Under the pieces are notes generated by a model. That model was not told the origin of the DNA. It made no database searches and saw only the letters and a list, made by a program, of their open reading frames with translations. A stretch of 64,000 nucleotides of DNA, taken from contig JANRJY010000031.1 of NCBI GenBank assembly GCA_033763735.1, positions 1 through 64,000 of the forward strand, in the 5' to 3' direction. Shown here piece by piece: positions 33,701-42,603 of the stretch. Source of the DNA: JANRJY01 sp033763735 (GTDB lineage Bacteria; Bacteroidota; Bacteroidia; Cytophagales; UBA9547). The position numbers were made by a program, and so were the translations under genes. Each line of letters starts with the position of its first letter. Positions within the stretch are counted from its first letter, which is position 1.

Positions 33701-35488
33701 TTAAAACACAAAATCATTAGCATCCACTAACTTGGCAGCAATAGTTCTGCGGGCATTTTTGGTATTTACCTGAATGTATTTGGTAAATCGTTTCAATCCC
33801 ATCAACAACATACGTTGCTCATCGCCATCGGTCATGGCATTGATTGCATTTTTTCCTGCAATATTGATTTTGTCGGCATGGTCGAAGAAATAGGTTTTTA
33901 CCATTGCGATTTGCGCTTCCAAAGCACCTTCACCTTTAATGGAAGCTTCTTTTTCAACACGTAATAATATGGACTCACACATATAAGTATCGATAATCAT
34001 ATCCGATATGTTCATCAATATTTCTTGTTCCTGCGCAATTTTGTCCATGAATTTTTGAGCGCCAAATCCGGCAATCATCAAAATGGCTTTTTTGAACCCT
34101 TTCAAGGCTTTATGTTCTTCCGAAAATGTAGTAGGTTCTTCAGCATCCATATCCGGAATGGCCATCAGTTCTTTTTGAACGGCCATGGCAGGACCCATCA
34201 GGTCAATTTTGCCCTTCATCGCCCTTTTGATAAGCATATCCAAAATCAGCATTCGATTGATTTCGTTGGTTCCTTCAAATATTCGGTTGATTCTGGAATC
34301 ACGATAAGAACGATCCATCGGATAGTCGGCCGAAAATCCATAGCCACCATATACCTGCACACCTTCATCTACTACAAAATCCAGCATTTCGGAACCGGCC
34401 ACTTTTAGAATCGCACATTCAATGGCAAATTCTTCGGCAGCACCCAGTACGGATTCATTATATGATTTGCCTTGTTTTTTTAGAGATTCTTCGGCTTCAT
34501 TGATATCGTGACCTGCTCTGTATAAGGCTGATTCAACGGCAAATATTTTTATTGCTTGCTCAGCAAGTTTATGCTGAATGGCTCCAAATTTTGAAAGCGG
34601 TTGTTTGAACTGAATGCGTTCGTTGGCATATTTTACAGAAAGCGCAGCAGCTCTTTTTGCTCCACCCAAAGCAGCGGCAGCAAGTTTAATTCTACCGATA
34701 TTCAATATATTGAAAGCGATTAAGTGTCCTTTTCCAATTTCACCCAATACATTTTCTTTAGGCACAGCACAATCATTCAAAAACACCTGACGGGTAGATG
34801 AGCCTTTGATACCCATTTTATGTTCTTCATTTCCAAGTGAAAGACCCGGAGTGTTTTTCTCAATAATAAATCCTGTGAATTTATCACCGTCAATTTGAGC
34901 AAATACGATAAATACATCTGCAAAGCCTGCATTTGTGATCCACATTTTTTGACCATTGAGCACATAATTTTTACCATCCGAACTCAATATTGCTTTGGTT
35001 TTGGCTGCCAACGCATCTGATCCCGAACCGGGTTCAGTTAAGCAATAAGAGGCTTTAAGTTCGCCTGTAGCAAGTTTGGGAAGATACTTTGTTTTTTGTT
35101 CAGCATTACCAAAGTATAAGATTGGTAAGGTTCCAATACCGGTATGAGCTGCCATTGCTACTGCAAACGAGTGACCTGCACCTATTTCTTCAGTAAGTTT
35201 TAAAGATGTATTGAAATCTTTTCCAAAACCACCATATTCTTCAGGTACAGATGAAGCAAGTATCCCTAATTCACCGGCTTTTTCAAGTAATTTAGGCATC
35301 AATCCTTCTTCAAGCGCATCTATACGATCCAATATTGGCAGTACTTCTTTATTGATAAACTCTTTTGCAGAGTCTGCAATCATTTTTTGTTCTTCATCAA
35401 ACTCACTTGGAGTAAATATATGTTCATAAGGAGTTTCACTGATAATGAATCCTCCACCTTTAATCACAGATTTTGCTACGGTTTCCAT
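33701..35488 (-). CDS. Acyl-CoA dehydrogenase (VLCAD-like, long form)
   Basis: A 595-residue flavoenzyme that introduces the first double bond in beta-oxidation. Residues 30-430 are the standard acyl-CoA dehydrogenase: SVPEEYGGFGKDFN, SYCLTEPGSGSDALA, NGQKMWITNAGFADVFIVFAQ, QLSKFG-type helix IQFKQPLSKFGAIQHKLAEQ, VQVYGGYGFSADYPMDRSYRD and RIFEGTNEINRML, where the Glu is the catalytic base. The last ~150 residues are an extra helical domain as in VLCAD/ACAD9 and many Bacteroidetes homologues. Chain-length preference is not readable. Single gene; no electron-transfer flavoprotein genes nearby. Confidence 0.93.
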   Translation of the reverse strand: METVAKSVIKGGGFIISETPYEHIFTPSEFDEEQKMIADSAKEFINKEVLPILDRIDALEEGLMPKLLEKAGELGILASSVPEEYGGFGKDFNTSLKLTEEIGAGHSFAVAMAAHTGIGTLPILYFGNAEQKTKYLPKLATGELKASYCLTEPGSGSDALAAKTKAILSSDGKNYVLNGQKMWITNAGFADVFIVFAQIDGDKFTGFIIEKNTPGLSLGNEEHKMGIKGSSTRQVFLNDCAVPKENVLGEIGKGHLIAFNILNIGRIKLAAAALGGAKRAAALSVKYANERIQFKQPLSKFGAIQHKLAEQAIKIFAVESALYRAGHDINEAEESLKKQGKSYNESVLGAAEEFAIECAILKVAGSEMLDFVVDEGVQVYGGYGFSADYPMDRSYRDSRINRIFEGTNEINRMLILDMLIKRAMKGKIDLMGPAMAVQKELMAIPDMDAEEPTTFSEEHKALKGFKKAILMIAGFGAQKFMDKIAQEQEILMNISDMIIDTYMCESILLRVEKEASIKGEGALEAQIAMVKTYFFDHADKINIAGKNAINAMTDGDEQRMLLMGLKRFTKYIQVNTKNARRTIAAKLVDANDFVF

Positions 35489-35550
35489 AATATTTAGTTA
35501 ATACAAAATATGTACGTTTTTTTTGTGAAATTGTTAAGATTATCAACGAT

Positions 35551-37974
35551 TTATTGAACAATCAGTCGCTTATAAATAGTACCGTTTGCATAGGAAATTT
35601 TTGCAATAAACATTCCTGAATTCAATCCTTCGACTTCAAATTCATTTGAAGAAATGATTGAGTTTGTCGAAATAATATTTCCTGTCAGATCAGTAATAAT
35701 AATTTCAGTCAAAGCATTTCCTGATATAAATATTTTTTGACCTTTTGAAGATGGAACAGGAAAGATTATAATATCCGAAGCACTAACTGAATTATTTATT
35801 CCGGTTATGGTGTTGTATCCATATTTAAAAAAATATAATTGCCCTTCACCACAATTACCGGTTCCTGAAACGGTAATGACTAATGAATCTGTTGAAAATG
35901 TTTTGGCTCTCAATGAAACCTGGGAATTTGAATTATTAATTTGAGTTAACTCAATATTTGAAGGAACATACCAATTATATTTTGTGCTAGTAATAGGTGA
36001 TACCACACTAAATACTTGCGAGGCGGTACTAATTAATGCGGGACCGTTGATTGTAATTGGGGTTTCTGTAGGGATAGTAATTGCCACAATTGATGATGGA
36101 GAAAAATTTTGATTTGACCAGCATCCGGTTATTGTATTTTGTGTCCTTCCAAAATATGTTCCGCTAGTACTGACTGTTGCTATAGGGCTGAAAGGCATTA
36201 ATGTATTTGTTCCAGATATAGTAGTTTGAAGATAATATGATTCATTCGGTAACAAAATGCCTGAAGCGGACAAAGTTGCATAGAAGCAATTAAAGTTAGG
36301 TGTTGACGGATTTGTAACTATTAGAACATTGGAAGGAGGATTAGGTGCCTGGTTTACACTTATTGGAATTGATTTAGAGTTTGGCGACCAACATCCGGTA
36401 ATGGTATTGTAAGCTCTTAAGTATGCATTACCGGTTGAGGTTAAACTATATGTTGTATTATAAGCAGCACCTGTAGTAGTACCTTGGTCAGAAGATTGCC
36501 AATACCAAGTTGAAGGAGCAATTGGAGTACCTGACACCGTTGGAATGCCGATTTCACAACTTACCGATTGTCCAGCTACTGTAGTAATAGTATTGGTTTG
36601 AGGCACAATTTTTGCTTCCAATGGTGCAGACCAACAACCAAAGGCGGTATTGTATGCAGCTAAATACAAACTTGGTACCGTAATTGGGGCATTTAAAGTT
36701 AACGGATTTGATGCCCCGGAAATAGTAGTGTAGGTTTGTGGGTTTGAAATCCAGAAAAGGTTTGAACCTGATTGGGTTGGAGCTGTTAAATTTAAGGTGG
36801 TAGAACATGTACCTGAAAAAGTTATATTTCCTGAAATTGGTGGGGCTACATTTCCAAACAAAGTAAGCCCTCCATATGCTGAAGTGGCATTTACAGTGCT
36901 CCCAACTAAGGTTATAGTACCCCAAGAGCTAGAATTACTATACATATCATTTACTTGGCTGTCTGTAGTTCTGCCCCAAAAAGTTTGTTCCAATCGACCC
37001 GTGCTATTGTAGTTATTATTATTTCCTAGGTCAAAACCAAATGAAAAACCTACTCCTGGTGTAGTATTTATATTAAAAAAAGTTGACCAAGGAATAGAAA
37101 ATTCAATATAGTAACCCAAGCCATTTACTTGAACAGGTTTGTCAAGCACCGATGACCTATTATAATTGAAACCAAAACCCGCAAAGGTAGTTGTTGCGGT
37201 TTTTATTCCTTGCAAGTTGCCTCCAGGACTTGAGTGTAAATCTGGGTTGTAATCAAAAGAATTTTGAGAAGCCAAATAACCGGTAACTATTTGACGAACA
37301 GTAGCTTCTCTGATAGTGGGGTTAAAACTACCTCCATTACCTGGAAAATAATTTGCTCTCCAAGAATATGGATCTAAATATAATTCAACGCCATCATTGT
37401 TAAAATCAATGCCTCCAGATGTGCTGCTAGTGCTTGAAGCGATACTTGGGGTATTATCAATCACCTTAATTCCAATGTATAGGTTTTGATTATCCCAAAG
37501 CAATCCAAAATTAATGGCATTTCCGGGCGTAGAAGTATTGTTTGTGCTACATCCGCCACATGCAAATGGGAAGGATAGGGTATTTGTTAATTTATAAGGT
37601 TCGTTCAAAATACCATCCACTGTAATTGAATTATCAGGTACTTTAACAGCAACATTTGAGGGAAATCCTAAAATTGTTAAGTTATTAGCACCAGATTGTA
37701 AATTTGAACCACTTACTGAAATGTCAAAGTCAAAAGTATTACTTAATGGAGTAGCTGCAGTAGCTACGGAACTATCTACAACAATTCCAGTGGAAGTATT
37801 TATAACTTTAAAATAAGTATTTGTGGGCAATGGATAGGATGCGTTATCCATACGAATTTTACCTTTATTTGTGCCACACAATGAAGTGGAACCTACATAA
37901 TTAAAAAAAGTTTGTGCATAAGTATTTATAGCTAAAAAAAGTATGGTAGCAAATCCAAATATTAATTTTTTCAT
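35551..37974 (-). CDS. Secreted T9SS protein with CBM9-like sugar-binding domain
   Basis: An 807-residue exported protein. Signal peptide at residues 1-20 (FATILFLAINTYAQ). Residues ~110-360 contain the CBM9-type pattern: ITVDGILNEPYKLTN, FGLLWDNQNLYIGIKVIDN, NNDGVELYLDPYS and YIEFSIPWSTFF, a fold that binds sugars. The middle has at least four Ig-like repeats sharing an AYNTxxGCW / NTITGCWS motif. The end (IIIFPVPSSKGQKIFI to NGTIYKRLIVQ) is a type A sorting domain, so it crosses the outer membrane by the type IX system. No catalytic domain is recognised. It probably binds polysaccharide at the surface. Confidence 0.82.
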   Translation of the reverse strand: MKKLIFGFATILFLAINTYAQTFFNYVGSTSLCGTNKGKIRMDNASYPLPTNTYFKVINTSTGIVVDSSVATAATPLSNTFDFDISVSGSNLQSGANNLTILGFPSNVAVKVPDNSITVDGILNEPYKLTNTLSFPFACGGCSTNNTSTPGNAINFGLLWDNQNLYIGIKVIDNTPSIASSTSSTSGGIDFNNDGVELYLDPYSWRANYFPGNGGSFNPTIREATVRQIVTGYLASQNSFDYNPDLHSSPGGNLQGIKTATTTFAGFGFNYNRSSVLDKPVQVNGLGYYIEFSIPWSTFFNINTTPGVGFSFGFDLGNNNNYNSTGRLEQTFWGRTTDSQVNDMYSNSSSWGTITLVGSTVNATSAYGGLTLFGNVAPPISGNITFSGTCSTTLNLTAPTQSGSNLFWISNPQTYTTISGASNPLTLNAPITVPSLYLAAYNTAFGCWSAPLEAKIVPQTNTITTVAGQSVSCEIGIPTVSGTPIAPSTWYWQSSDQGTTTGAAYNTTYSLTSTGNAYLRAYNTITGCWSPNSKSIPISVNQAPNPPSNVLIVTNPSTPNFNCFYATLSASGILLPNESYYLQTTISGTNTLMPFSPIATVSTSGTYFGRTQNTITGCWSNQNFSPSSIVAITIPTETPITINGPALISTASQVFSVVSPITSTKYNWYVPSNIELTQINNSNSQVSLRAKTFSTDSLVITVSGTGNCGEGQLYFFKYGYNTITGINNSVSASDIIIFPVPSSKGQKIFISGNALTEIIITDLTGNIISTNSIISSNEFEVEGLNSGMFIAKISYANGTIYKRLIVQ

Positions 37975-38005
37975 ATAATTTCTTGTTTTATTAATTTAAT
38001 CAGTT

Positions 38006-38035
38006 CAAAAATAAGTATTCCAACCTTTATTCAAA
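38006..38035 (-). promoter_or_regulatory. Promoter of the CBM9-like T9SS gene
   Basis: On the minus strand TTTG (38032-38035), 18-nt spacer, TATTTTTG (38006-38013). Transcription would start near 38000, 25 nt before the ATG. Confidence 0.6.
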
Positions 38036-38059
38036 AACTTTGTGTGGATTACTTTTTTA

Positions 38060-38737
38060 TTATTTAGATTTAATTTCTTTTTTCCAATCCAAAGTATTAA
38101 TCAAATGCATCATATCTATTTTGATGTATTCAATAATGGGTGAAAGAGAATCGTTTTTAGTAGAAGTTCTAAAATACAAAGCGCCTCTGAAAAAATGATT
38201 GTTGGTATCTGTAACATAAAATTGAAATTGACTGGGAACATCGCCCTCCAGTTCAAAAAGAGTCGCTATTTTGCCAGAGGGTGAACGCACTACCGATTCT
38301 TCAATACCGGAAGCTTTTACTTCGTGTTTGCTCGTGAGTTTGTATGTATCATTGATGAGTTCATAAAGGAGTTTTTCTTTATCTTTCTTATTTTTTTCTT
38401 TATATAATGGTTTATAAGTGATTTGAACTACTGCTCGATGCTCTTTGTATAAAATATCAATCCAATCGGGTTCCGTTTGAGCCGACTTATGATTAGTTAC
38501 AACAGCACTTTTGGAATACTCAAATTTATATGGGTGATTTTCAAGCAAAGGCTGATATTCATGTTTTGGTAAATCAATGCGATGATATCCTTTGGGTTTG
38601 GGCACGTAGGTTTTTTCACATGAAATAAATAATATAAATGTACAAATTAGTGCAAACTGCCCCACCCTAACCCTCCCCATAGGGGAGGGAAAAGTCTGAG
38701 ATACAATTTTTATAAGACTGCTTAATTTATTTAACAT
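38060..38737 (-). CDS. gldD: GldD, gliding motility lipoprotein
   Basis: A 225-residue lipoprotein needed for gliding and type IX secretion in Flavobacterium. The lipobox is FILFISC with Cys at residue 40, followed by the family's [24 protein letters not shown] and [12 protein letters not shown], and later [25 protein letters not shown]. The signal peptide is odd: residues ~16-27 ([12 protein letters not shown]) are encoded by an inverted copy of the CCCTCCCC repeat, lengthening the usual ~20-residue leader to 39. Translation might instead begin at the ATG inside the repeat (38680). It overlaps the end of tyrS by 11 bp. No other gld genes are near. Confidence 0.88.
   Translation of the reverse strand: MLNKLSSLIKIVSQTFPSPMGRVRVGQFALICTFILFISCEKTYVPKPKGYHRIDLPKHEYQPLLENHPYKFEYSKSAVVTNHKSAQTEPDWIDILYKEHRAVVQITYKPLYKEKNKKDKEKLLYELINDTYKLTSKHEVKASGIEESVVRSPSGKIATLFELEGDVPSQFQFYVTDTNNHFFRGALYFRTSTKNDSLSPIIEYIKIDMMHLINTLDWKKEIKSK
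38659..38690 (-). repeat. Repeat A, copy 3, inside the gldD signal-peptide codons
   Basis: On the minus strand it reads TCCCTCCCC-TAT-GGGGAGGG and then TTAGGGTGGGGC, matching the first 32-34 bases of repeat A. It contributes 32 bp within gldD yet leaves the frame open. Confidence 0.75.
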
Positions 38738-40007
38738 TAATGATGTAATAATTCTTTTTACCTTTCTGTACTAACAAATATTTGTTGCTCAACAATTCAA
38801 ACTCGGGTTTTTGATTAATTTCTGAAATTTTTTGTTTGTTGACCTGAACACCTCCTCCATCAATCATTTTACGTGCTTCACCTTTGGATGAAAATATTTC
38901 ATTATTAGTTGCGATACTTAATAAGTCAATAACACTTACACATTCATTAAGTGTTTGTTTTGAAATTGAAATTTGAGGTACGCCTTCAAACACATTCAAG
39001 AAAGTTGCTTCATCTATATTTTGCAATGTTTCAGTAGTTCCTTTTCCAAACAAAATCTCTGAAGCTTCAATAGCTTTATTTAATTCTTCTTCCGAATGAA
39101 CCATGGTAGTGACATCATTAGCAAGTGCTTTCTGAACTATTCTTAAATGAGGCGCAGTTTGATGTTCGGATATTAATGCCTCAATTTCCGATTGATTTCT
39201 CAGTGTAAATATTTTAATCCATTTGATGGCATCTTCATCAGAAGCATTCAACCAAAATTGATAGAATTGATAAGGTGAGGTTTTATGGGCATCCAGCCAA
39301 ATAGTTCCCGACTCGGTTTTGCCAAATTTACCACCATCGGACTTGGTCATCAGAGGGCAAGTAACAGCATAAGCTTCACCATTGGCCATCCTACGGATGA
39401 GTTCCGTGCCGGTTACGATGTTTCCCCATTGGTCAGAACCGCCTAATTGAAGTTTGCATCCTTTATTTTTATATAACCAATAAAAATCATATCCTTGAAG
39501 CAATTGGTAGCTAAATTCAGTAAATGAAAGTCCGGTTTCTAATCGTTTTTGCACCGAATCTTTAGAGAGCATATAGTTAACGGTGATGTGTTTACCGACA
39601 TCTCGCATAAATGATAAAAACCCAAAATCCTTGAACCAATCATAGTTATTGAGCAATTCTGCTTTGTTTTTACTTTCGTTGAAATCAAGCAATCGAAGCA
39701 TTTGTTTCTTTAAACTACTAACATTATGATTAAGTACTTCTTCTGAAAGCAAATTTCTTTCTGCTGACTTACCGGAAGGATCGCCTATCATACCTGTGGC
39801 GCCACCTACAATGAGAAGTGGTTTGTGTCCGGCCATTTGCAAATGTTTGAGAAGCATTATGGAAACCAAATGTCCTACATGCAAAGAATCGGCTGTAGGG
39901 TCCACACCCACATAGGCAGTTACCATTTCTTTTTGTAAAAGTTGTTCAGTTCCAGGCATGATGTCGTGAATGAGTCCACGCCATGTAAGTTGTTCTATAA
40001 ATGTCAT
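38727..40007 (-). CDS. tyrS: TyrS, tyrosyl-tRNA synthetase
   Basis: A 426-residue class I aminoacyl-tRNA synthetase. The HIGH signature is HVGHL near residue 42 ([18 protein letters not shown]), the KMSKS loop is KFGKTESG near 232, and the tyrosine pocket segments [11 protein letters not shown] and [15 protein letters not shown] are present. The C-terminal ~80 residues are an S4-like tRNA-binding domain ([19 protein letters not shown]). Length is normal. Its first 4 bases overlap the stop of a PIN-domain gene, so it may be transcribed together with an upstream toxin-antitoxin pair. Confidence 0.97.
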   Translation of the reverse strand: MTFIEQLTWRGLIHDIMPGTEQLLQKEMVTAYVGVDPTADSLHVGHLVSIMLLKHLQMAGHKPLLIVGGATGMIGDPSGKSAERNLLSEEVLNHNVSSLKKQMLRLLDFNESKNKAELLNNYDWFKDFGFLSFMRDVGKHITVNYMLSKDSVQKRLETGLSFTEFSYQLLQGYDFYWLYKNKGCKLQLGGSDQWGNIVTGTELIRRMANGEAYAVTCPLMTKSDGGKFGKTESGTIWLDAHKTSPYQFYQFWLNASDEDAIKWIKIFTLRNQSEIEALISEHQTAPHLRIVQKALANDVTTMVHSEEELNKAIEASEILFGKGTTETLQNIDEATFLNVFEGVPQISISKQTLNECVSVIDLLSIATNNEIFSSKGEARKMIDGGGVQVNKQKISEINQKPEFELLSNKYLLVQKGKKNYYIINVK

Positions 40008-40441
40008 TTTTTTACTTTATTATCTATTTCAAAGAAATTATCAAAACCTAACTTTTTCAAACCGGTTATTAATTTTTTGTCGCCAGTCCAAAACGGGATT
40101 TCAAGTTCTAGACACAGAGCAATAAATGGGGTGTCGTTTGGGTCTATTTTCTTACAGAATTCATAAGCTTTATATCTATTTTCTATTTGAATAGTTTCTA
40201 TACTTATAAATCTAATGTTCTCAATAATCTTATTGAAACAAATAAGAAAATCAGTTTCAGAAAGTTTTGAATATTTTAATATTTTTTCCTTTTTACTAAA
40301 GATTTCTGCAATAATAAAATTAGGTGCACAAAACGATAAGGAAGTATTCAAAATAACATCTCTTAAATTAGATTGATGGCGTAATAATGCTGAGAATACA
40401 ATATTTGTATCAATTACTGCATCATTTGTTGATTTTTTCAT
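40004..40441 (-). CDS. PIN-domain protein, probable toxin
   Basis: A 145-residue PIN protein: [13 protein letters not shown] near the start with the first Asp, [17 protein letters not shown] with a central Glu, and [29 protein letters not shown] supplying the last acidic residues. It belongs to the PIN group often annotated as putative toxin of type II systems (PRK/COG1569-like). It is preceded by a 79-codon gene overlapping by 20 bp and overlaps tyrS by 4 bp. Confidence 0.78.
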   Translation of the reverse strand: MKKSTNDAVIDTNIVFSALLRHQSNLRDVILNTSLSFCAPNFIIAEIFSKKEKILKYSKLSETDFLICFNKIIENIRFISIETIQIENRYKAYEFCKKIDPNDTPFIALCLELEIPFWTGDKKLITGLKKLGFDNFFEIDNKVKK

Positions 40442-40661
40442 TTTTTAAAAATTCTTTGCTATTCTTCTTCCACCATGATTGCTTTATTTCAGCACCCATT
40501 TCAACAACTTTTGGGGAAAAATCAGCCTCAGTAAGCGTAGATTCGATTTGGATCCGATCAAACAATGAAATTAAAAAATCTTTATTCAATCCTTCTTTAT
40601 TGAATTTAACTACAGCTTCTTTTTTATTATTGCTTAAAATCTGCATGTTTTGCATCGCCAT
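40422..40661 (-). CDS. Small antitoxin-like partner of the PIN protein
   Basis: A 79-residue charged protein, mostly helical, with no domain I can name. Overlap of 20 bp with the PIN gene and its size make an antitoxin role likely. The start is taken at 40661 (MAMQNMQIL); the second Met at 40655 is equally possible. Its 5' end faces the SRP RNA promoter 38 bp away. Confidence 0.6.
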   Translation of the reverse strand: MAMQNMQILSNNKKEAVVKFNKEGLNKDFLISLFDRIQIESTLTEADFSPKVVEMGAEIKQSWWKKNSKEFLKNEKINK

Positions 40662-40698
40662 ATTTTTTTGTAAATATACTTGAAAAAATTTTTAATAT

Positions 40699-40730
40699 TT
40701 TGTCCTCTAATCAAAATAAAACTACCTTTG
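40699..40730 (+). promoter_or_regulatory. Promoter of the SRP RNA gene
   Basis: TTTG (40699-40702), 20-nt spacer, TACCTTTG (40723-40730): a full consensus Bacteroidetes promoter. The RNA would begin about 5-7 nt further on, at the base of its terminal stem. Confidence 0.8.
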
Positions 40731-40734
40731 CAAT

Positions 40735-40829
40735 GGCAAGCGTACGACCAGCTCCTGCCAAACTCCCCCAGGCCTTGACGGGAGCAAGGGTAGGCGGTTG
40801 TAGCGGTGCGATACGTCTTGCCTTTTTTT
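40735..40829 (+). ncRNA. ffs: Signal recognition particle RNA (4.5S-like, small bacterial type)
   Basis: A 95-nt RNA between a consensus promoter and a T-tract. The ends pair: GGCAAG (40735-40740) with CTTGCC (40817-40822), followed by seven T as terminator. The SRP core is recognisable at 40770-40786: AGGCCTTGACGGGAGCA aligns base for base with the E. coli AGGTCCGGAAGGAAGCA (helix 8, the Ffh-binding site), including the conserved AGG and AGCA sides of the internal loop, and is followed by AGGGTAGG and GGTGCGATACG as in other bacteria. The tetraloop is UGAC (40776-40779) closed by a U-G pair, a URRC-type loop in place of the usual GGAA. With Ffh and FtsY it directs membrane proteins to the translocon. 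Confidence 0.88.
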
Positions 40830-40964
40830 AATTAACACAAAGTATTTATTATTTTTACAAACAAGTTTTTAAATTTTAAGAACATAATTTAGCAAATACA
40901 TAAAGTATTGGTTTTTTCTTATAATTTATAATTGAAAAAATGTGGTATTGAAAATTAGAATTTC

Positions 40965-42599
40965 TTAAAACTTCCCTTTTTCTATTTTCTCAGCATTAGG
41001 AAATAGCTTGAGTGCTTTGCTATACATTTCGTCTTTTTCCAAATATATTGGATAAAATCCTTCATTTTTCCATATGCCTCGGGCTATATATGCCTTTAAT
41101 TGGTTGGTCATGAATTCTTTTGATTTTTCAAATTCCGCTTTTTTGAATTTAACCTCATTTTTCTCGCCAAGTTTAATGATATCATCAATCATATTTTGGC
41201 TGATAACAAATGAACTTTTGAATTTTTCAAATCCCATTTCTTCTAATTCTTTTTTATTATTCAATGAATAATCGAGAGTGAATTCGCGTATGACACCTTT
41301 ATTAAGAAGATCTACAAAATAAGTGGTGTACATCGATGTATCTCTAGGTATAAAAATATCGGGCATAATGCCTCCTCCTCCAAAAACCATACGTCCTTTG
41401 GTGGTTTTATATTGAAGCTTTTTATCGAATTTGATACTATCTGCACTAAAAAACTCTCCTTTTTTATATCTATTATACAAATCAAGGTTATAATCGTCCG
41501 TATGTTCTTTGTCATAAGGTTTTTGTATACTTCTGCCACTAGGTGTATAATATCTTGAAATCGTAATTCGAAGTTCGGAATTATCTCCTAAAGGAATAGG
41601 CATTTGCACCAATCCTTTACCAAATGAACGTCTGCCCACAATAAGTGCTCGGTCGTTGTCTTGCAATGCACCTGATACAATTTCAGAAGCAGATGCGCTA
41701 CCTTCATCTATGAGTACAATTACGGGTCCTTTTTCAAAATCACCACTGATATACGCACGTGTTTCTTGATTATAACGGGGTTGTTTACCTTTTGTGAAAA
41801 CAATCAATTTATTGCCATCAAGTAACTCATCAGCCATTTGCGTGGCTTTATCCATATATCCACCAGGGTTTCCTCTAAGGTCGAGCATCAATTTTTTCAT
41901 ACCTTTTGCTTTAAGGTCGGAAATAGCTTTTTTGAATTCATTATAAGTATTAGCCGAAAAACGATTTACCTTAATGTATGCCACTTCTTTATCAACCATA
42001 AAAGCAACATCCACTGAAAAAGTAGGGATTTTATCACGAACTATGGTAAAATCAAGCAAACCTTTGTTTCCTTTTCTTAATATGGATACTTTGACTTTAG
42101 TTCCTTTTTTTCCTCTTAAATATTTGAAAACATCTTGTGTGGTCAGTTTTATACTTGCTACGTTTTTGTCATCTACTTTTAATATTTTATCACCTGCTTG
42201 CAAACCGACCGCTTCTGATGGACCCCCACTTATAGGACTAACTACATAAAGCGTATCTTTAAGTACCTGAAATTCAATCCCAATTCCTTCAAAATCTCCT
42301 TCCAATTGAGCTTTGGCCATGTCCATATCTTTAGGTGGGATGTAAACCGAATGGGGATCAAGTTTTTCGAGCATTCTGTTGATAGCTTCTTCTGCAAGCA
42401 CATCTACGTTGACGGTATCTACATATTCACTATTAATGTAGTTAAGAATATCTCTAAACTTTCCCGCAGATTTTGAAACATCGCCTGAGTGGGTTTGGTT
42501 GCTAAACATTTTGGCACCAATAAAAATACCACCCGCCAACGCTATGGCAATAATAAATGGCAATCGAATTATATGTGCGGGTAATTTGCGTTCACTCAT
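40965..42599 (-). CDS. C-terminal processing protease (CtpA/S41 family) with PDZ domain
   Basis: A 544-residue periplasmic protease anchored by an N-terminal helix (RLPFIIAIALAGGIFIGAKMF). Residues ~85-175 form a PDZ domain (FEGIGIEFQVLKDTLYVVSPI, GLQAGDKILKVDDKNV). The S41 core follows: KKLMLDLRGNPGGYMDKATQMADELL, VIVLIDEGSASASEIVSGALQD with the catalytic Ser, and GRRSFGKGLVQ with the Lys. A C-terminal ~130-residue helical part is common in the phylum. It starts 4 bp after the LysM transglycosylase gene, so the two are one operon; such proteases often trim cell-wall hydrolases in other bacteria. Confidence 0.93.
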   Translation of the reverse strand: MSERKLPAHIIRLPFIIAIALAGGIFIGAKMFSNQTHSGDVSKSAGKFRDILNYINSEYVDTVNVDVLAEEAINRMLEKLDPHSVYIPPKDMDMAKAQLEGDFEGIGIEFQVLKDTLYVVSPISGGPSEAVGLQAGDKILKVDDKNVASIKLTTQDVFKYLRGKKGTKVKVSILRKGNKGLLDFTIVRDKIPTFSVDVAFMVDKEVAYIKVNRFSANTYNEFKKAISDLKAKGMKKLMLDLRGNPGGYMDKATQMADELLDGNKLIVFTKGKQPRYNQETRAYISGDFEKGPVIVLIDEGSASASEIVSGALQDNDRALIVGRRSFGKGLVQMPIPLGDNSELRITISRYYTPSGRSIQKPYDKEHTDDYNLDLYNRYKKGEFFSADSIKFDKKLQYKTTKGRMVFGGGGIMPDIFIPRDTSMYTTYFVDLLNKGVIREFTLDYSLNNKKELEEMGFEKFKSSFVISQNMIDDIIKLGEKNEVKFKKAEFEKSKEFMTNQLKAYIARGIWKNEGFYPIYLEKDEMYSKALKLFPNAEKIEKGKF

Positions 42600-42603
42600 T
42601 GGT

